A stretch of DNA of 64,000 nt from Ifrita kowaldi. Taxonomy: Eukaryota > Chordata > Aves > Passeriformes > Cinclosomatidae. Position 1 is the stretch's first letter; each line of letters opens with the position of its first letter. A program made the translations under genes and the position numbers. The stretch spans positions 708,266-772,265 of the forward strand of contig VZRS01001447.1 in assembly GCA_013398055.1 (NCBI GenBank). Reading direction: 5' to 3'. This document shows, piece after piece, positions 13,501 to 26,400 of this stretch. The notes under the pieces are model-generated. The model was not told the origin of the DNA. It did not search any database and saw only the letters and a list, made by a program, of their open reading frames with translations.

Positions 13501-14627
13501 TGCATGGAAAAAGAACTCCCCATCAGTTGGGAAGATAAATCCGTGTGTAATAGATAGGGATAGAATTGTTAGGGTTCATTTGCATCTGTTTAGTATAATT
13601 AGTTTTATAAACTTGGAGGGAATATGTAGTAATGACAAGGACCAGATAAAAATTAGCAGCAATTCACATGTTCAGGTAGCAGCATAAAAATGGCAGCTGC
13701 TTTCACACTTGAGATTTTGGAGGGGCAAGCTTGGTCTAATTAAGCTCTTTTTTTTTCCCCTTTTAATTTTCTGCTTGTATGCCTCGGCTGCTCTTTATTT
13801 TTATCCTTTCCTGCATGTCCCCTCTGCCAGGTGTCCTTAATTACAATGTCCAGTACAAACTGAGACAAAATGTTTCTGTAAGAACACGCAGACCATGTTT
13901 GCTCTCAGAAACCTGACCTATGGTGTAATATTTGTTGGCAGTGAGCCCTTTCCTGTCAGGTGAACACAGAAATACAATACCCTGCAAAGTAGCTTTAGGT
14001 TACAAAACCAGCATGCGTATTCCTGCTTCTAAGTACTTCTACTTCTTCTGCTTCTGTTACTAAATGAACTTTATCTTACACTATAAAAATCATTAAAAAA
14101 TGTGGTTTGTACAGGTTTCATACCTCCTGTAGGGTAGCACTACTTATGCCTTTCTAGATAGGCTGGATGGTGATGCCGACTGATATTTGCAGAGCAAATA
14201 GTTTTATGGGTGCTTCCTGTATGAAAGCAGTGCAGGCTACTCGTAGAGATTAGAAGAGTGAGCAACTAATGCTGAGCCTTTATTAAACTCAGCCCAGGCA
14301 CTCATTGTGTGGCTCTTTAGATGAGGACCAGAATCATTCATAGCGACGTGGTGGAAATTTTAGTGACAGATCTGTGAGTGAAGAACTCCACCATGGAGGG
14401 CAGCAGAGCAAACCCTCATCTCCTGTGTGTTTCTTTCTTGTTTGATCTGTTTGATCTGCCAGCCTTTCCTAGGAACTACTAGGTGTGGTGGAAATTTTCA
14501 TTTTCATTTTGGAAGGATATCCTGTTATTTTTATAGAATTACTCACATCAGTGTCCGTGTGCAACCTACATGAAGTGTTTTACTTTCTTCTCTTCTAGAG
14601 TCGGAGTCTGAAGGGGAGGAGAACTGA
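1347..14627 (+). CDS. BZW2: BZW2 (basic leucine zipper and W2 domains 2), 3' part, five exons
   Basis: The joined exons are 1347-1517, 1978-2124, 6302-6440, 12827-12949 and 14599-14627. They give 202 residues in one frame with GT-AG borders throughout, matching about residue 218 to the C-terminus of the 419-residue vertebrate protein. Recognisable segments are HFAKYFTEAGLKELSDFLR, then WTCVMNAVEWNKKEELV, LLQKVQEYCYDN and KWYKEAHVAKGKSVFL, ending in the acidic tail SESEGEEN. The later segments form the W2 HEAT-like domain shared with eIF5 and eIF2B-epsilon, with its aromatic/acidic boxes near the end. From the family, BZW proteins (5MP) compete with eIF5 for eIF2 and eIF3 and tune start-codon selection in the cytoplasm. 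BZW1 is the close paralogue. The wording of the C-terminal half, and the TSPAN13/AGR2 neighbourhood, favour BZW2. The first half of the gene is off the left edge. Confidence 0.96.
1518..1977 (+). other. BZW2: BZW2 intron, 460 bp
   Basis: This intron lies between two well-supported exons, with GTAAAA donor and TTCTTCAG acceptor. Nothing else is recognisable in it. Confidence 0.85.
1978..2124 (+). CDS. BZW2: BZW2 coding exon (VVLYVKEE...LKHLK)
   Basis: A 49-codon exon of phase 0/0, followed by donor GTATGT at 2125. It encodes VVLYVKEEMKRNELPEP and WTCVMNAVEWNKKEE, the start of the W2 domain. Confidence 0.96.
2125..6301 (+). other. BZW2: BZW2 intron, 4.2 kb
   Basis: A large intron without recognisable genes. 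ORFs on both strands around 2467-2848 overlap each other, lack known motifs and look like chance. I see no clear CR1 or LTR in it. Confidence 0.7.
6302..6440 (+). CDS. BZW2: BZW2 coding exon (QYAPLLAVF...VLFYK)
   Basis: 139 nt: 46 codons plus the first base of a split alanine codon. The acceptor is TTTCAG at 6296-6301 and the donor GTAAAA at 6441. It encodes QYAPLLAVFSTQGQSE and FMKAFQKIVVLFYK of the W2 domain. Confidence 0.96.
6441..12826 (+). other. BZW2: BZW2 intron, 6.4 kb
   Basis: This intron holds one trinucleotide-type microsatellite (8995-9043). A somewhat GC-richer patch at about 7620-8110 is open for 100-150 codons on both strands, but the translations resemble no family I know. 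Otherwise I see nothing. Confidence 0.7.
8995..9043. repeat. (ATT)n/(GTT)n compound microsatellite
   Basis: About 49 bp of ATT units passing into GTT and then GTTATT units, inside a BZW2 intron. It is likely length-polymorphic. Confidence 0.9.
12827..12949 (+). CDS. BZW2: BZW2 coding exon (DVLSEEAIL...QNAEE)
   Basis: 123 nt with phase 1 at both ends. It completes the alanine codon, then encodes DVLSEEAILKWYKEAH and DQMKKFVEWLQNAEE, the last W2 helices including its final acidic/aromatic box. The acceptor AG is at 12825-12826 and the donor GTATGG at 12950. Confidence 0.96.
12950..14598 (+). other. BZW2: BZW2 last intron, 1.65 kb
   Basis: Spans from donor GTATGG to acceptor TCTTCTAG. No other feature is recognised. 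Confidence 0.8.
14599..14627 (+). CDS. BZW2: BZW2 terminal coding exon (ESESEGEEN stop)
   Basis: A very short 29-nt coding part that completes a glutamate codon and encodes SESEGEEN and TGA at 14625-14627. The acidic tail is identical in style to other vertebrate BZW2 proteins. The exon continues as 3' UTR. Confidence 0.93.
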
Positions 14628-14762
14628 GGTGGTTCCACAAAGCACAGTCTCAATCTAGGTTAATGCCAAATGCACTTGGGAATGCCGTACTGTTCAAGCA
14701 AAGAGGCTTTACTTCAGTGTCATACAGAAAACTATAGACTAGACTTTCCTTTTGTTTAGAAG

Positions 14763-14768
14763 AATAAA
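14763..14768 (+). terminator. BZW2: Proximal AATAAA poly(A) signal of BZW2
   Basis: Canonical hexamer about 136 bases after the stop codon. It could give a short 3' UTR isoform. No strong GT-rich element follows immediately, so it is probably weaker than the distal site. Confidence 0.45.
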
Positions 14769-15033
14769 GGTTTTTAATGGAGCCCTGAGGCATTAGATGC
14801 TTTACTTGGGACTCTACCTCTGGCTCATTGTACACTAACTTAGGCAAAGACATTCAGCAAGGAGCCATATAGAAAAAGTGAAATGAAATACTTATGGACT
14901 CCTTTTTATTAACGGTCTTTTTCAGGTACTATGGTATATGAACACTCCAATTTCTGTTTATAGAACTGTTTGGTCTGTGTTTGTAGCTCAATATTGGCTT
15001 GTGTATGTGATTTGACACCACCACATTTTTTTG

Positions 15034-15039
15034 AATAAA
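15034..15039 (+). terminator. BZW2: Distal AATAAA poly(A) signal of BZW2
   Basis: Canonical hexamer followed within 15-45 bases by a GT-rich stretch, the usual arrangement for the main cleavage site. Confidence 0.75.
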
Positions 15040-15058
15040 TGGCTTTTATATCTTAGTT

Positions 15059-18000
15059 TTGTGGTATTAGTGTGTATGTAAACTTCTGGCTTGCCAAATT
15101 TTTTATGATTCTTCAAGTAAAAATTACACGAGAATGCCAACAGACCATTTTCATACTTCTTCCCCAAAAAATCAGTATCTGTAGTTAACTGGTGTAGGGA
15201 TCACTGTCAAATCTTTATTCCCATCCTTACATACAACTTTGGACAGATTAACCATATTCCATAGCAAATGTTGATTCATTCTGTTGTTTAGTTCAAAGAA
15301 AATGTACAGGAACAAATCTGTGGAGTCCAAATTTTGCAGGTACAATTTATGCAAGTGATATATGGAATAATATGCTCTGCTCAGTTCGAACTACACTCAA
15401 GTACTGGTGATTGCTGAATTTTGAAAGAGAAACCATCTCATTTTAGAAGTATTAGCTTCAAAATATGCATGAGTAGAAGTCATTACATGTGAAATCTGAA
15501 ATTTATTTACGTCAGGTTTAGAAAAGACAGACTTGTATTCTTGCAGGCAAAAGCATGAAAGGACATAATCAACTAATGAAGTGGTGTCATTAGAAACCAA
15601 TAAGCTAACAGTACAGATTTTTCTGAGGGAAAGTCAACACTTCATACAAACCACAGATCATATGAGTGTAAGTGTCGTGTCTCAATATGTATCTAGCTTT
15701 ACTGTAAACAGCAGTTAGCAAGTGGAAATCAAGTGCTGTTGAATGCCAGCTTTCCATCTAGTACAGCATTTATTTTTCTAGCAGGTATCGATCTTTGGAA
15801 GGGGAAATACATCATGGTGATGTTTCCAGTGACTTTGAGAAGACCAGAGATAGTCATATTAAAAAGCAGAACTGATGCATTAGCTGCATGCTTTCCTTTT
15901 TGGTCCTTGTTATTACAGAAAATAAATTTGCTGGGCATGAAAACACATGCACAAAACTCTGCAGCTGTGACGTGGTAGTATTGAGTCATTGATGTGCAGC
16001 CACTATTGCTAAAAACATCTTAAATTCAAAATTACCATTTTCTGAGGTACTAATGAATATTTAGTTTGGTGTACATAAACCCACTTTTCTATATAATCTT
16101 AAACTTAGTCTGATTTCAAAGATGCTAATCTCGAGTAATTTGCAGAGATCACAGTACCACTTCCCTGCAGTGAGACTGCCAGGGAGAGAGAGCCAGGCAC
16201 GGCTGGCTGCGGGCTGGCTGGGCCATCTGCTGGAGACACAAATCATCGGCTGCAAGAGGCACTGTGAGGCCAAAGGCAGCAAATCTGGGGTGCCTGCTGC
16301 ACTGTCCCCCCAGCACACTGCAGGTACAAGCACAGCTGAGTGGAACCACTGCACTGAAGTTCAGGTGCCTCCGAGCCAGGCACACAAGTTGCACCCAATA
16401 ATCATTTTGGGTTCCTGCCAAGTCGAGATGTTCTGTGATTGCTGACACAGTTGTCCCAGCTCCATTTATAGACATTGTGTTGGAGAGAAATGGGTGTTTT
16501 TAGCACAGGGCTGCTGGCCAAGTTGAGACTTGTGATTTGGAGCAGGGTGAGGAGTTGCACTCTGGGCTGACAGGAGTTGTTCACTTTTCAGTCACACAAT
16601 GCCCAAAGCCCTACATCTTCTGTGTTCATATCATGCCTCCTGGGAGCCCCTCTCAGCTTGCCCTCCCCCAGCAAAATTATTAGGCACTAACAGTTTCTGA
16701 ATCTAGTTTTCAGGAATTTTTTCCACTTAATCTCTGATATCAGTTCAGATGGGAACTTACGTGTGTATTTTTTCATCCAGCATTTTGCATATATATTTTG
16801 AACTAGGTAGGGGCACAAATACAAATAGACCTGGTTTGCATCAGACTCAATGTCAGTACAAAAGCATCTAATGATAAGGTTTTTCAAGAAACCTGTAGAT
16901 TAGAAGCTGGGCAGAGCTTTTGATGTGACTCCCTTCAGGCAAAGTGCCCTTCCCTGGAAGCCTTTGCAGAGTCTGCATTTCAGTTAAAAATGTTCCCAAC
17001 CCAAGGTTTTTCTTCAATAGAACTCTTGAATTAGTGTTTCTCTGCTAGAGAATCAAAGCTACAGTCAGCACCAAATATATTTTTTAAATATGGAATCAGT
17101 TCTCTTGTAAAAATAAAAAGGTACTTCATAGAAAATGTGCTTCACATGATACACTGCATTCAATTTTGAAACCACAATCTTAATGTCAGAACTGCACATC
17201 TTGACAATAAATTGCAATAGGGTGCACTTTAAAATGGGGATTACTGAATTTGAAGGTGATTCTTCTATTCTGGCCTCTCCCTTCTGAAATCATGTTGAGG
17301 TTTTTAACTAAAGAAAGCCAATTATATTGCTTTAAAACATTCCTCTTGGTGTGCAAGTGCTCTCCAGGAGAGAGACCACATCATCCTTGGGATGCAACAG
17401 TGAGGTTTTGCAGTGAGGTTGGTTAAAGCGCTGGTTATGAATCTGAAAGGGGCTGACACAGTTTTTATTTCTTGCTGCTCCAACTACTTAATTGCATTGC
17501 AGGCTTGTGTAACTGTGTCAAGCTCTATGCAAAGGGGGCTTCCACCTCCCTGCAGTCAGTAATCCCACAGATCACAAACCATCATTGAGCTGACACTCCC
17601 TGCATTGTTTCCAGCAGCAATCCTGCCTCACCTTTACTGTGCTTTGGCCGATAGAGATTTATCCCCAGGAAGGTGATGACCTGCTGTGCCAGCATCGCTC
17701 TTTTCTGCCTGGCCAGCGCATCCCAAACCCAGCAGCCAGACCTGTGCCAAAAGGAGTGATGGAGAACTCCCCGACCTCATTCCTAGGGCAGCTGCAGTCT
17801 GGCTGAGCAAGGAAGGCATTTAACACCCAGAGAAACCAGCATCTGCCAGGTGAGACTGCTGCGGGATCCCAGGGTCCACTCCATGACCACACTTGGGAGA
17901 GGGAGGGATACGTAGGTGGTTTTATGTGTGTGCACAATTAGGATTTTTCCACAAAAATGGCTGTTCAAGCAACATAGAGTCATTTTCTCGAGTCTTTAAA

Positions 18001-21000
18001 AGCCCTCCCCCTCCCAGTCTTTTTAGTGACAAGGTAGTGTTAAACAATGCCTCATAAATGGGTGGGTGTGGTAGTGTTTTCCATCAGTGCTGCCATAATC
18101 CACAGTTTAAGAGGCAGAACTCTGATCAGAACAAACAGCCATGAACTGAGCGAGCAGCGCTGGGGGACTGATGGACAGGGGAGTGTGGAGGCCCTTCCTC
18201 CCCACTCCGGATAACACTTGGGCTCAGGGTGTCTGGTGCAGGTCTTCACGGGGCTCCCGCTCCCAGCACAGCTCCCCAGGGGTGGTGCCTGGGTCAGGGC
18301 ACTGACAAGCAGCTGTGGTATTGCATTAGCGAAAGAAACAAGCTTCTTTGTGTCTGTATTTGAGCAGCACGGCTTTATTTCAGGGCAGCTCATGCACTTC
18401 AGCAATGACAGGCCAGCACTTGAAGGCAAGCAAAGGGCAAGAAAAGGGGGCCCGATCCCTTATGTTCACTAATGTAAGGGTGTAGAGTTGCTGAACTCTG
18501 GTTTCTGCTTTGAACCCCTTCCTCAGAATGTGACCTACCAGAACCAGTGGGTTCAGCCTAGTTGAAGGTGGAGGGCACATGGTGAATCAGTCTTGCCAAG
18601 TTTGTCTAAACAGCATTTGGAGAATAAAACCCATTGCTCTCAAGCATGCCCTTACTGAGGCACTGGTAAACTGCCTGGTAGTTCTAACAGGTCCCTTCTG
18701 GCATCTCAAAGGCTTTGCTTTCAGCTCCTGTCATGTTCATGGACAAGAATAACTACCTTTAAAATCACATTTGCACTTAAAAACGGTGATTATCTAAAAT
18801 AAGTCTTGTGGGCTGAGACAAACCAGTCCTTTCTCAAAAAGAACCACAAATAACATTACATGGGTTAATTGCAGCAACCATTCAGCTCTCACTGAGCTGT
18901 GCTGGTTATTAAGGACCAAAATTAGGACAAATTACATAAGTACGTATTTTCCAAAAAAAGCCACATCTTTTGATTTTGAAGGGGAAAAAAGCAAGGGTTG
19001 ACTTCTTCCTCTTTTCCACCAGGCTTTTGGTTTTGTTTTTGCTATGCTATTTTAAGCAAAAGTTAATTCTTGCTCCTTACCAGCCACATGGGCCTTTATA
19101 GCTTCATGTAACTGAAAACAAATCCCAGGAGGGGAAGTTACGCCAACACCTGCAGGAGACGTGATTCAGGCAGGCGAGCACTCCCGGGCTGTGCATGTAA
19201 CCTTTATTTGGTCCATGCCACAGAGCCACTGCACTGGTGTCCTGGATGACCAAAATAGCTCAGTTGCTATTTTTTCCGGGCAGGAATCTGATTAACACCA
19301 TGGTGACAGCCTCAGTTTCCTCCCACGGAGGCCTGGGAGCTCACATCACCTCACAGACTACAGGTGCTTGACCCCATCAGGGTCTCTCCAGTTTACCAAT
19401 GTTATTGCCCGATGAGAAAGAAGTCCTGAGCTTACAAGACCTCAAGAACTTCAGTAGGAGCTGTGCAGGTTGGAGTCTCACCTCACCACTGCTGCCCTGG
19501 GGCCCCAGAGGCTATGCTGGGAGAGCAGTGTCCTTAGTACTCATCGGAGGAGATCCGGATTAGGAGAGTGAAGGATACGTGCTTGTTTTCCTGCTGCCTC
19601 TCCCACGCGGATGCAGGAGAGAAATGCACTTGTTGGTCTCAGTTGTCAGCAAGCAGCACCCCATGGATGGCTCTGTTTTGCAGACATACAGGACATGTCC
19701 CCCATCCATGGGAGAGGCATTGCTGGACTGTACATGCCAAGATCCATCATCTTCTCCCAGTCAGCACAGGGGAGGAGGCCAGTGCTGGAGCTGCTAATAT
19801 GACATAGCTGCAGACTGACAGGTAACATTTTGGTACTTGGATCTCTCCCTCCCATGGCTGCCAGAAACTCAATTGCCTCAGTCCAAGTGTCTCATTTAAG
19901 AGTTCAATGTTAACAACTGCTTACTGCGTCCTACACTCACCACAGCTCTTCTACTGATGGTGTTACAAGATTCCAGTGTCTGCTTCCATGGTATTCAGCA
20001 CCCTTCACCCCACAGGACTGCAGGAAAACTGCAGACTGCTCTGGAACATCACCAGCAGGGAGAAACACACCCTGAACACTAAATTTCTCTGATTTAGGAA
20101 CAAAAAAAAAAGAAAAATTGATTCAATCCACAGTGAAAAAAAGTCTGTATCATGGCAACTTCATAACAAGAAGATACATTTGTGTTGCAGTCTCTCAAAG
20201 TTGCATCAGTTGCCTGAGGTTTTTCTGTGTATTTTTCCCTATGAAATGGGCTAACATAACACTCTCCATATCATTACTATTTATTGCTGGGATATTTGCA
20301 TAGCACTGACAGCCATAAATTATGCTAGAAGAAATAAGAAAAGAGTATTGTTGATGTATCCCAGGATATGAACAAAATAAGGTTTTTAGACAGACCTACA
20401 TTATTAAACCCACTAGGTCTAGCTGGGAAAAATCAATAAGCTTTCAACTACATCAGTCCTTCCCCAGGTCCAAAATAGAAGCAGCAGCCTTGAAAAAACA
20501 AAAAGCGACTGAGAACAACTGATCTAAAATTTAGTTAGATTTGTATCAGTAAGACCACCCAAGAGAAAACAGATGGTATCTGTGATACTGAAGAAGGTTC
20601 TAAAGGGAAATGAGAAGGCAGATAATATATATAGTTTGTGGAATAAGTAGGACAGTCAGTAAAAGAAAAGGTTAAAAATTGTCACAGAATCTCTCTCTTT
20701 TACTGATGACCTAGAGAAGGTGAATTTATCATGAGGCTTGCTGCCCATCCCTACATCAACTCTATTCCTTTCAGTCCCTACGATCCAGGCCCTTGGGATG
20801 ACAGCAATGCAAAGATATCTTCTGAAAGAGCCTGGAGGTGACTCTACTACCACAACCAGAAATTTTTTCTGGTGTCAGGATCTTCTGCATTTTGCTTTGA
20901 GTTTAAGGCATCAGTGAATCCAGAAAACTGAACCCGTAAAGCTGTTCCAGAAGAACCCATCAATGCTGATTTCTAATCAAAGGGTATCTCATCCTGTACC

Positions 21001-24000
21001 TAGCTGAGAAAGTCCTGGGTTCTCTCTGCCATCACTAACCACACATAATTCAATAAATCCAACATGGAAATGTCTTCTGCTCCCAGACGGATCACCTCTC
21101 ACTTACTGTGGTTTCTCACCTTCCTCAACCTCACAGGTTGGCCCAGATTTCCAGAAAGACTGGGAAAACATTTTGTCACGCTCGGCTAAACTTCTGGACT
21201 TGCAATCAGAGCCGTCTGCTCTCCCACACTGCTGAAGGGCCTGTGCAGAGACATGTCCTGCAGCCCCTCGCTTGCAGGAAGGAAAGGAGATCCCCCCTTT
21301 CCCAGGGGCTGGGGCAGGCGCCAATGCCATTGCTTCACCCCCATCTTGGTGTCCCTCCAGCTGGCACACAGCCTCCCTGCCGGGCCCGGGGGGAGCAGAG
21401 CGCATGAACCGCATCTGGCACAGTTCCGCTGCTCCTCAGGGAAATGTGCGACGAGTACTAAAATAATCACAGCAGCCAGATTTGTGGGGATGCAGTCCCT
21501 AGAGATCCCAAATAGGCCAGTGGCTTGTCAGGGGAAATGCCAGCAAACACTCCAAAGACAGAGAGAGAGAGAAGTAGCAATCCCAAGAGAAGTACAGGAC
21601 ATGGAAAAGAGGACAAAGATAATTCAGAATACCTGCATCATTCAAGGTCATGTGTTGTCCCTTCTTGCACCAAACATCACTTATGTAATGCTCTCATGTG
21701 TTGCCCCTCTTACAGTCACACCAGATCCCTGTTACTGATGAGCAGAGACTGCTTTAATTCAATTTTTTATTCTATTTCAGCTTTTAAGTGCATTTTGTGC
21801 ATAATCATATCCACAGTTCTCTTTACATGTTTTTTAGTTTTGTGGGGGTGAGTTTTAGTATTTTTATAATAACTGGCTGTAATTTAATGATTTTTGTAGC
21901 ATCTGTGTCATATTTATGTTATAATTTAGTGGCTGTTACAGCAACTATTTTTTTTCTTTTAAAGAAACCTTCTTGAAACAGCAGCTCATAGTGATCCTCC
22001 AAACTGAAGAATTCTTGAGGCAAAATGCAGCTCAGATGATACAGGCACACATCTGGATGATTTATTTAAACTGAATAAAACTGTTCTCTCTTCAAGCACT
22101 AAAAAAGCAAACAGACACTTGTTTATGCTCTGCCTGTGTGCAGCTTCACCTTTATGCATTACTAAACTTGAGTAGGATGGATGAAATGCAAGAATCAGAT
22201 GTAGGTAAGAAGAATCAGCATGGATAAATCAAAGACATGGATATATTTGCTGAAGAAGTCCTAAAGCAACTGGTTCTCATGACCCTAAACTCCAAATGGC
22301 TTCAACAGGGTGTGGGAGAGGTCTGAAAGCTGCATGGGCAACTGCCTGAAGAGAAACACATGGTGGCTGATGCTGCAAAGCAGCCCTGGAGTTTAAACAT
22401 GAAAAAAGCACAAGGGAAAAAAGTGTGGTCTTCTGGGGAATATTGATCCTCAGAGAGGAAGCAAAAGGACAGCTTCTTCCCATATCAAAGGAAGAATCCA
22501 TTAGGGACAATTTTAATAGTATAGATGGGAACTTAAATGTGAACTAGATGAAAAGCACAAAAGCATGGCCTTCTACAAACATAACAGACAACAAAGCAAC
22601 AACCTGCCAGTCCTGCAACAGTGGGAGGTCTGAACCATGCTGTAGATGACATTTAAGCTGGAATTTTGTTTCCATATTGAAATTCATGTTAACTTTTCTC
22701 ACCAGAAGTCACTTAAAATATCAGGAACCCAGAGATATTCTGAATTCCCAAGGGGTTTTAGTCCATCCCATAAAATGGAAGAATCCAGATAAACCCCCAA
22801 GATGAACAAGATTCTCTCATCACAGCCAGAGACACCTTCCTGTTTGGACAAGGTGTTTGGAGAGAGTATCATTGTGTTACTGAGCCACCTCTCACCAACC
22901 ACTTTTTGCTGCTGTGCAAGTCTGTAATGGATAGAAACATATTCTTCTTCAGAGGCAAACAAAAACGAGAAATCATCCAGCTCAGGAAAATAATATTAAG
23001 CAGATAAAGTGATACTGCACTGTGGAAAAAACCTGACTGCTGAATAAAAACATCAGGTGTGCTCTACTCCCCAAATGCAGAGGTGGCTTGGTTAGTGCAG
23101 CATTTGCTTAGTGAAGGGCACATGCCTTTGACACAAGAGTGTCAAATAAGACAATGAAATGAAGAACTGTCTAAGTAGTTAAGGATTTACGCAACATTTG
23201 GAGTAAACCCTTCGAGGGATCTTCTTCTTTGTTCTGTCAGACGTGTGACCTTACTGTCCTTTGACTCAGAAACAGAGATGATGCTTAAGGAAGACATTGA
23301 GAAGCCTGAAAATGCTGGATGAGTTCTGACAGCAGAGACTTAGCCAGGGTGAAGTGGTGCTGTCTCAGCCCCAACAAAGGTATAGCAATGAGAAGCAGGT
23401 AAAAGAGACCTGAGGTCCATTCCTTTCTTTCTTAACGAAAAACTTCTTTGCACCGATAGCCAGAATTGAGACAAGAAACAAACCCTGGCCTGCTGCTGCT
23501 AAGAAGAGGCCCATAAAGTCTGTGTGACTTTGTCAGGCTGCTTCTATCATCACTTGTAATAGCTGATAGCAGTCTTTTATCCCTCACGCCAGCAATCCCA
23601 CTGAATGGGTGCAAGGCAGCACCATGGTGCACCCAGAGGTGCCAGTGCTCCAGATCTGTCCACTCCCAACATGACTTATGGCCTGCTCTCCCTAAATCAT
23701 GTGAAGAAACATTTCCTGGGGAAAAGCAGCCTTCAAGAGCACTTTATTCAGCCTACATATTTAAGACTGGATCCTCTAAAAGATTGGTTCATATTTAAAA
23801 TGGTTTCCTACTGCTGAAGCAGCCTTGTTTTCCATCAGCACCGCAGTATTGCTCTGTCAGCTGCTGTGTCTCTCGCTGTGGCATCAACAAGGGAGCAGCA
23901 CCAAGCACACTGCCAGCTGCCATGACTTGGGCTGCTCTAGAGAGACTGTGCCATCAAGTTTCAATACACCTCTAGGAGAAAAGCCACTCCTGTGGAACAA

Positions 24001-26159
24001 GCTGGCAGCTTCCCGAGCTGCCATCTTGCACTCATCCATGGAAGGTGGAAATAAAACACAAGATAGTGTCAAAAACACCTTCCAGCTGATACTACAAAGT
24101 AAACTAATTATTTCAAACTTGGAAATCCACCATCACTTAAAATTCTCTGCAGAATTAAGCTTAGATTTACCTTTAGGTTTGTTTAGAATTCAGTGTACAT
24201 TCTGTAAAGCAGAGTAACTGCACATACTCTATTTTCGAATCGTTCACTTACTCGCTTTCTTAAAATAAAAAAATAAAACAGAACAGTATAAAACCCACTC
24301 TATCCTCATTCCTAACTGTTTGCTTCTCTTACCCTCTTGCAGAAGAGTTCTTGACCTATGTGAAGTGCACAGTTAAATGGAAACTGTATTAGCACACTGG
24401 CAGAACACTTCTCTTTGTGTAAACTGTATAGTAAAAAACAACTGCATATAGAAAAAGAAAAAGAACAAACCAAAGCTAATACCTGGCCAATAATATAACA
24501 CCATTTTCAACTGATGGCTGTCTTGATCAGCACCAACAGAAACTCACAATTTCAAAAGGGCAAACCCTGAATTGGGATTGCAGGCTGGGAAGCCAGATGA
24601 TAAAAAGAGACAAATATTGTGACTCCAAGAAGAAACTTTGGTGAAAGATTAGCCATGACCTATCAGCTTCATCTTTCTTTTAGAGAAACTGTACCAAGCC
24701 AATTCGACTGACAGAAAATTCCTGTGTGCTTAAGGGATTAATTACTTATTGCAGATACCAGTATCTGACTGTCAGCTTGTGTAATGTCCCTAATGCAGAT
24801 GTTTGGGCACTGATAGCAAAAAGCACTGACAATGGACTCCATAAGCAGCTAACTTGTAGGATAAAATAGGAAGCTAAGTTAAAATGTGTAAGCCTATATA
24901 CTGCTTAGCTTACATAAAGTCAGAAATGCACTCCACACCAATACAAATGGGCTGATTTTCACAGTGATATATCTGCCACTGTACTGGAGCTGGATTTATA
25001 TAGCTCAAGAGCAAAGCAGAAAATTCAGAATAAGCATGAGACTTCAGGGTTTCACTGTCAAACCCTGGGTTATCATCTGACACTTCAAGTAACGAACAAG
25101 GTTTGTTTCTTCTATTTCCAGTTTACTAGATACCCATTCTGCTGTTAGTGTCACCTGCTTGCAAGAAGACTCCTGGAAAATAAAGAGCTGTTCGTATAGA
25201 TGAACATGCTCCTGAGCACTCTTGTTGCTTTAAATTTTTATGCGAGGGCCTGGTACGCTTTTAGTGCCATCAAGGGAAAAGAGCAGAAGATGAAATTGCT
25301 TCCCAGCTTGTCCCCAGCTTGCACACAGATGATGCTGGTGATGCAGCAGAACTGGCTGGCAGCAGCAGGTTGTCTTCCTAACTAAAGAGTCATAGCTTTT
25401 TCTATCCACTCCTCACGCACACTCAGAAGTGCTGAATTCACATTACTGGCAACTCAGGGCTGTAGGTCTTCTCTTTGCAAGAAAAGAAGCTAGGCTATTC
25501 TAATAATGAGATATTTTAAAGAAAGATGCCTTGCTAGAGGCACATAGCATTATCACTGAACCAACTGCTTCAAAATGTATGTCAGGTGTCGAAGTTATGA
25601 CACTGGTTTAAGATTTGATATTAGGAAAGAAATTAGGTTATTTGAATTTTACTTCTGAATTTTTAGCCATTTACTGTTCATGTTTTCAAGGTTTTGCTCA
25701 TAATCAAATAATCTATTTCTGAAAGGTTGTTACTTCACCACAGGACCACACACCACAGCAGCAAACTTTACCACAGCTGAGCCATGCTAATAGAGCAGGG
25801 TGAGAACACCGACTGTGCTTTACAGAAACCACAGAAAGAAATAACAGATACATCAAAACTTGGCATTCTGTCTTTCTCTTTGTCCTGGGAATTTGTTTCA
25901 CCAGGAGATTGCTGATTTGGAAATTCTGTGTCCTGGGGCTTCTCCCCTGTTCTTTAGCAGGATATCAAAGGAAAGTACCAGCTCATGATATCTCAGGGAA
26001 AAAAATTACTGTTCTGGCTCCTGGACAAATGAGGTAGGAATGACAATGGAACTGTGTTTATTTAGTCTACATAGAAGGCTGGGGGTAGATGTGACTGCAG
26101 TCTTCCACTCTCAGAAAGGAGTTAGATTGAAGACACAGCAAAACTTCTCATTTGACACA
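15059..26159. other. Intergenic region between BZW2 and TSPAN13, left part
   Basis: No exon with recognisable protein similarity on either strand. Locally GC-richer patches (about 16150-16400, 17530-17900, 18130-18300, 19100-19560, 21080-21480) produce overlapping ORFs on both strands. This is the behaviour of non-coding GC-rich DNA, not of a gene. I recognise no tRNA, rRNA or clear transposon in it. Confidence 0.55.
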
Positions 26160-26400
26160 GCAAAAGAACAAGACAATGGCCAGAAGCTGCTACAAGGTTA
26201 ATTCTGATAATGGAAAGGTTTTCCCAGTGAGAGTACTCAAGCACTGGAATCAAGCTGGTGTGGCCCTTCATCCTTAGAGACATTCAAAATTTGATGGAAC
26301 ATCTCTCTGGGAAAACTGCTTTGGCTTTCGAGCTGAAAGTTGGATCAGATGACCCCCAGGAGTCCCCTCCAGCCTGTGTTCTCCATGGTTCTGGGACAGG
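26160..26400 (+). mobile_element. CR1 LINE 3' fragment, old copy
   Basis: Recognised from the CR1 3' region order: a segment resembling the AGAAGCTGC/AAGG motif, then the GCACTGGAA block, the GAGACATTCAAAA block, and a GGATCAGATGACCCCCAGGAG-type end. The copy is strongly diverged and truncated at its 5' end. Its terminal ATTCTGTG-type repeats are degraded. Confidence 0.7.

Larger units (their letters stand above)
14628..15058 (+). other. BZW2: BZW2 3' UTR
   Basis: Non-coding stretch from the TGA to a poly(A) site inferred about 20 bases after AATAAA at 15034. A GT-rich downstream element (about 15056-15085) follows, as expected for cleavage. The exact end is inferred. Confidence 0.75.

Noticed and set aside
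21103..21738. Several overlapping ORFs on both strands in a GC-rich intergenic patch
   Set aside because: Multiple frames are open simultaneously with no motif, the signature of GC-rich non-coding DNA.
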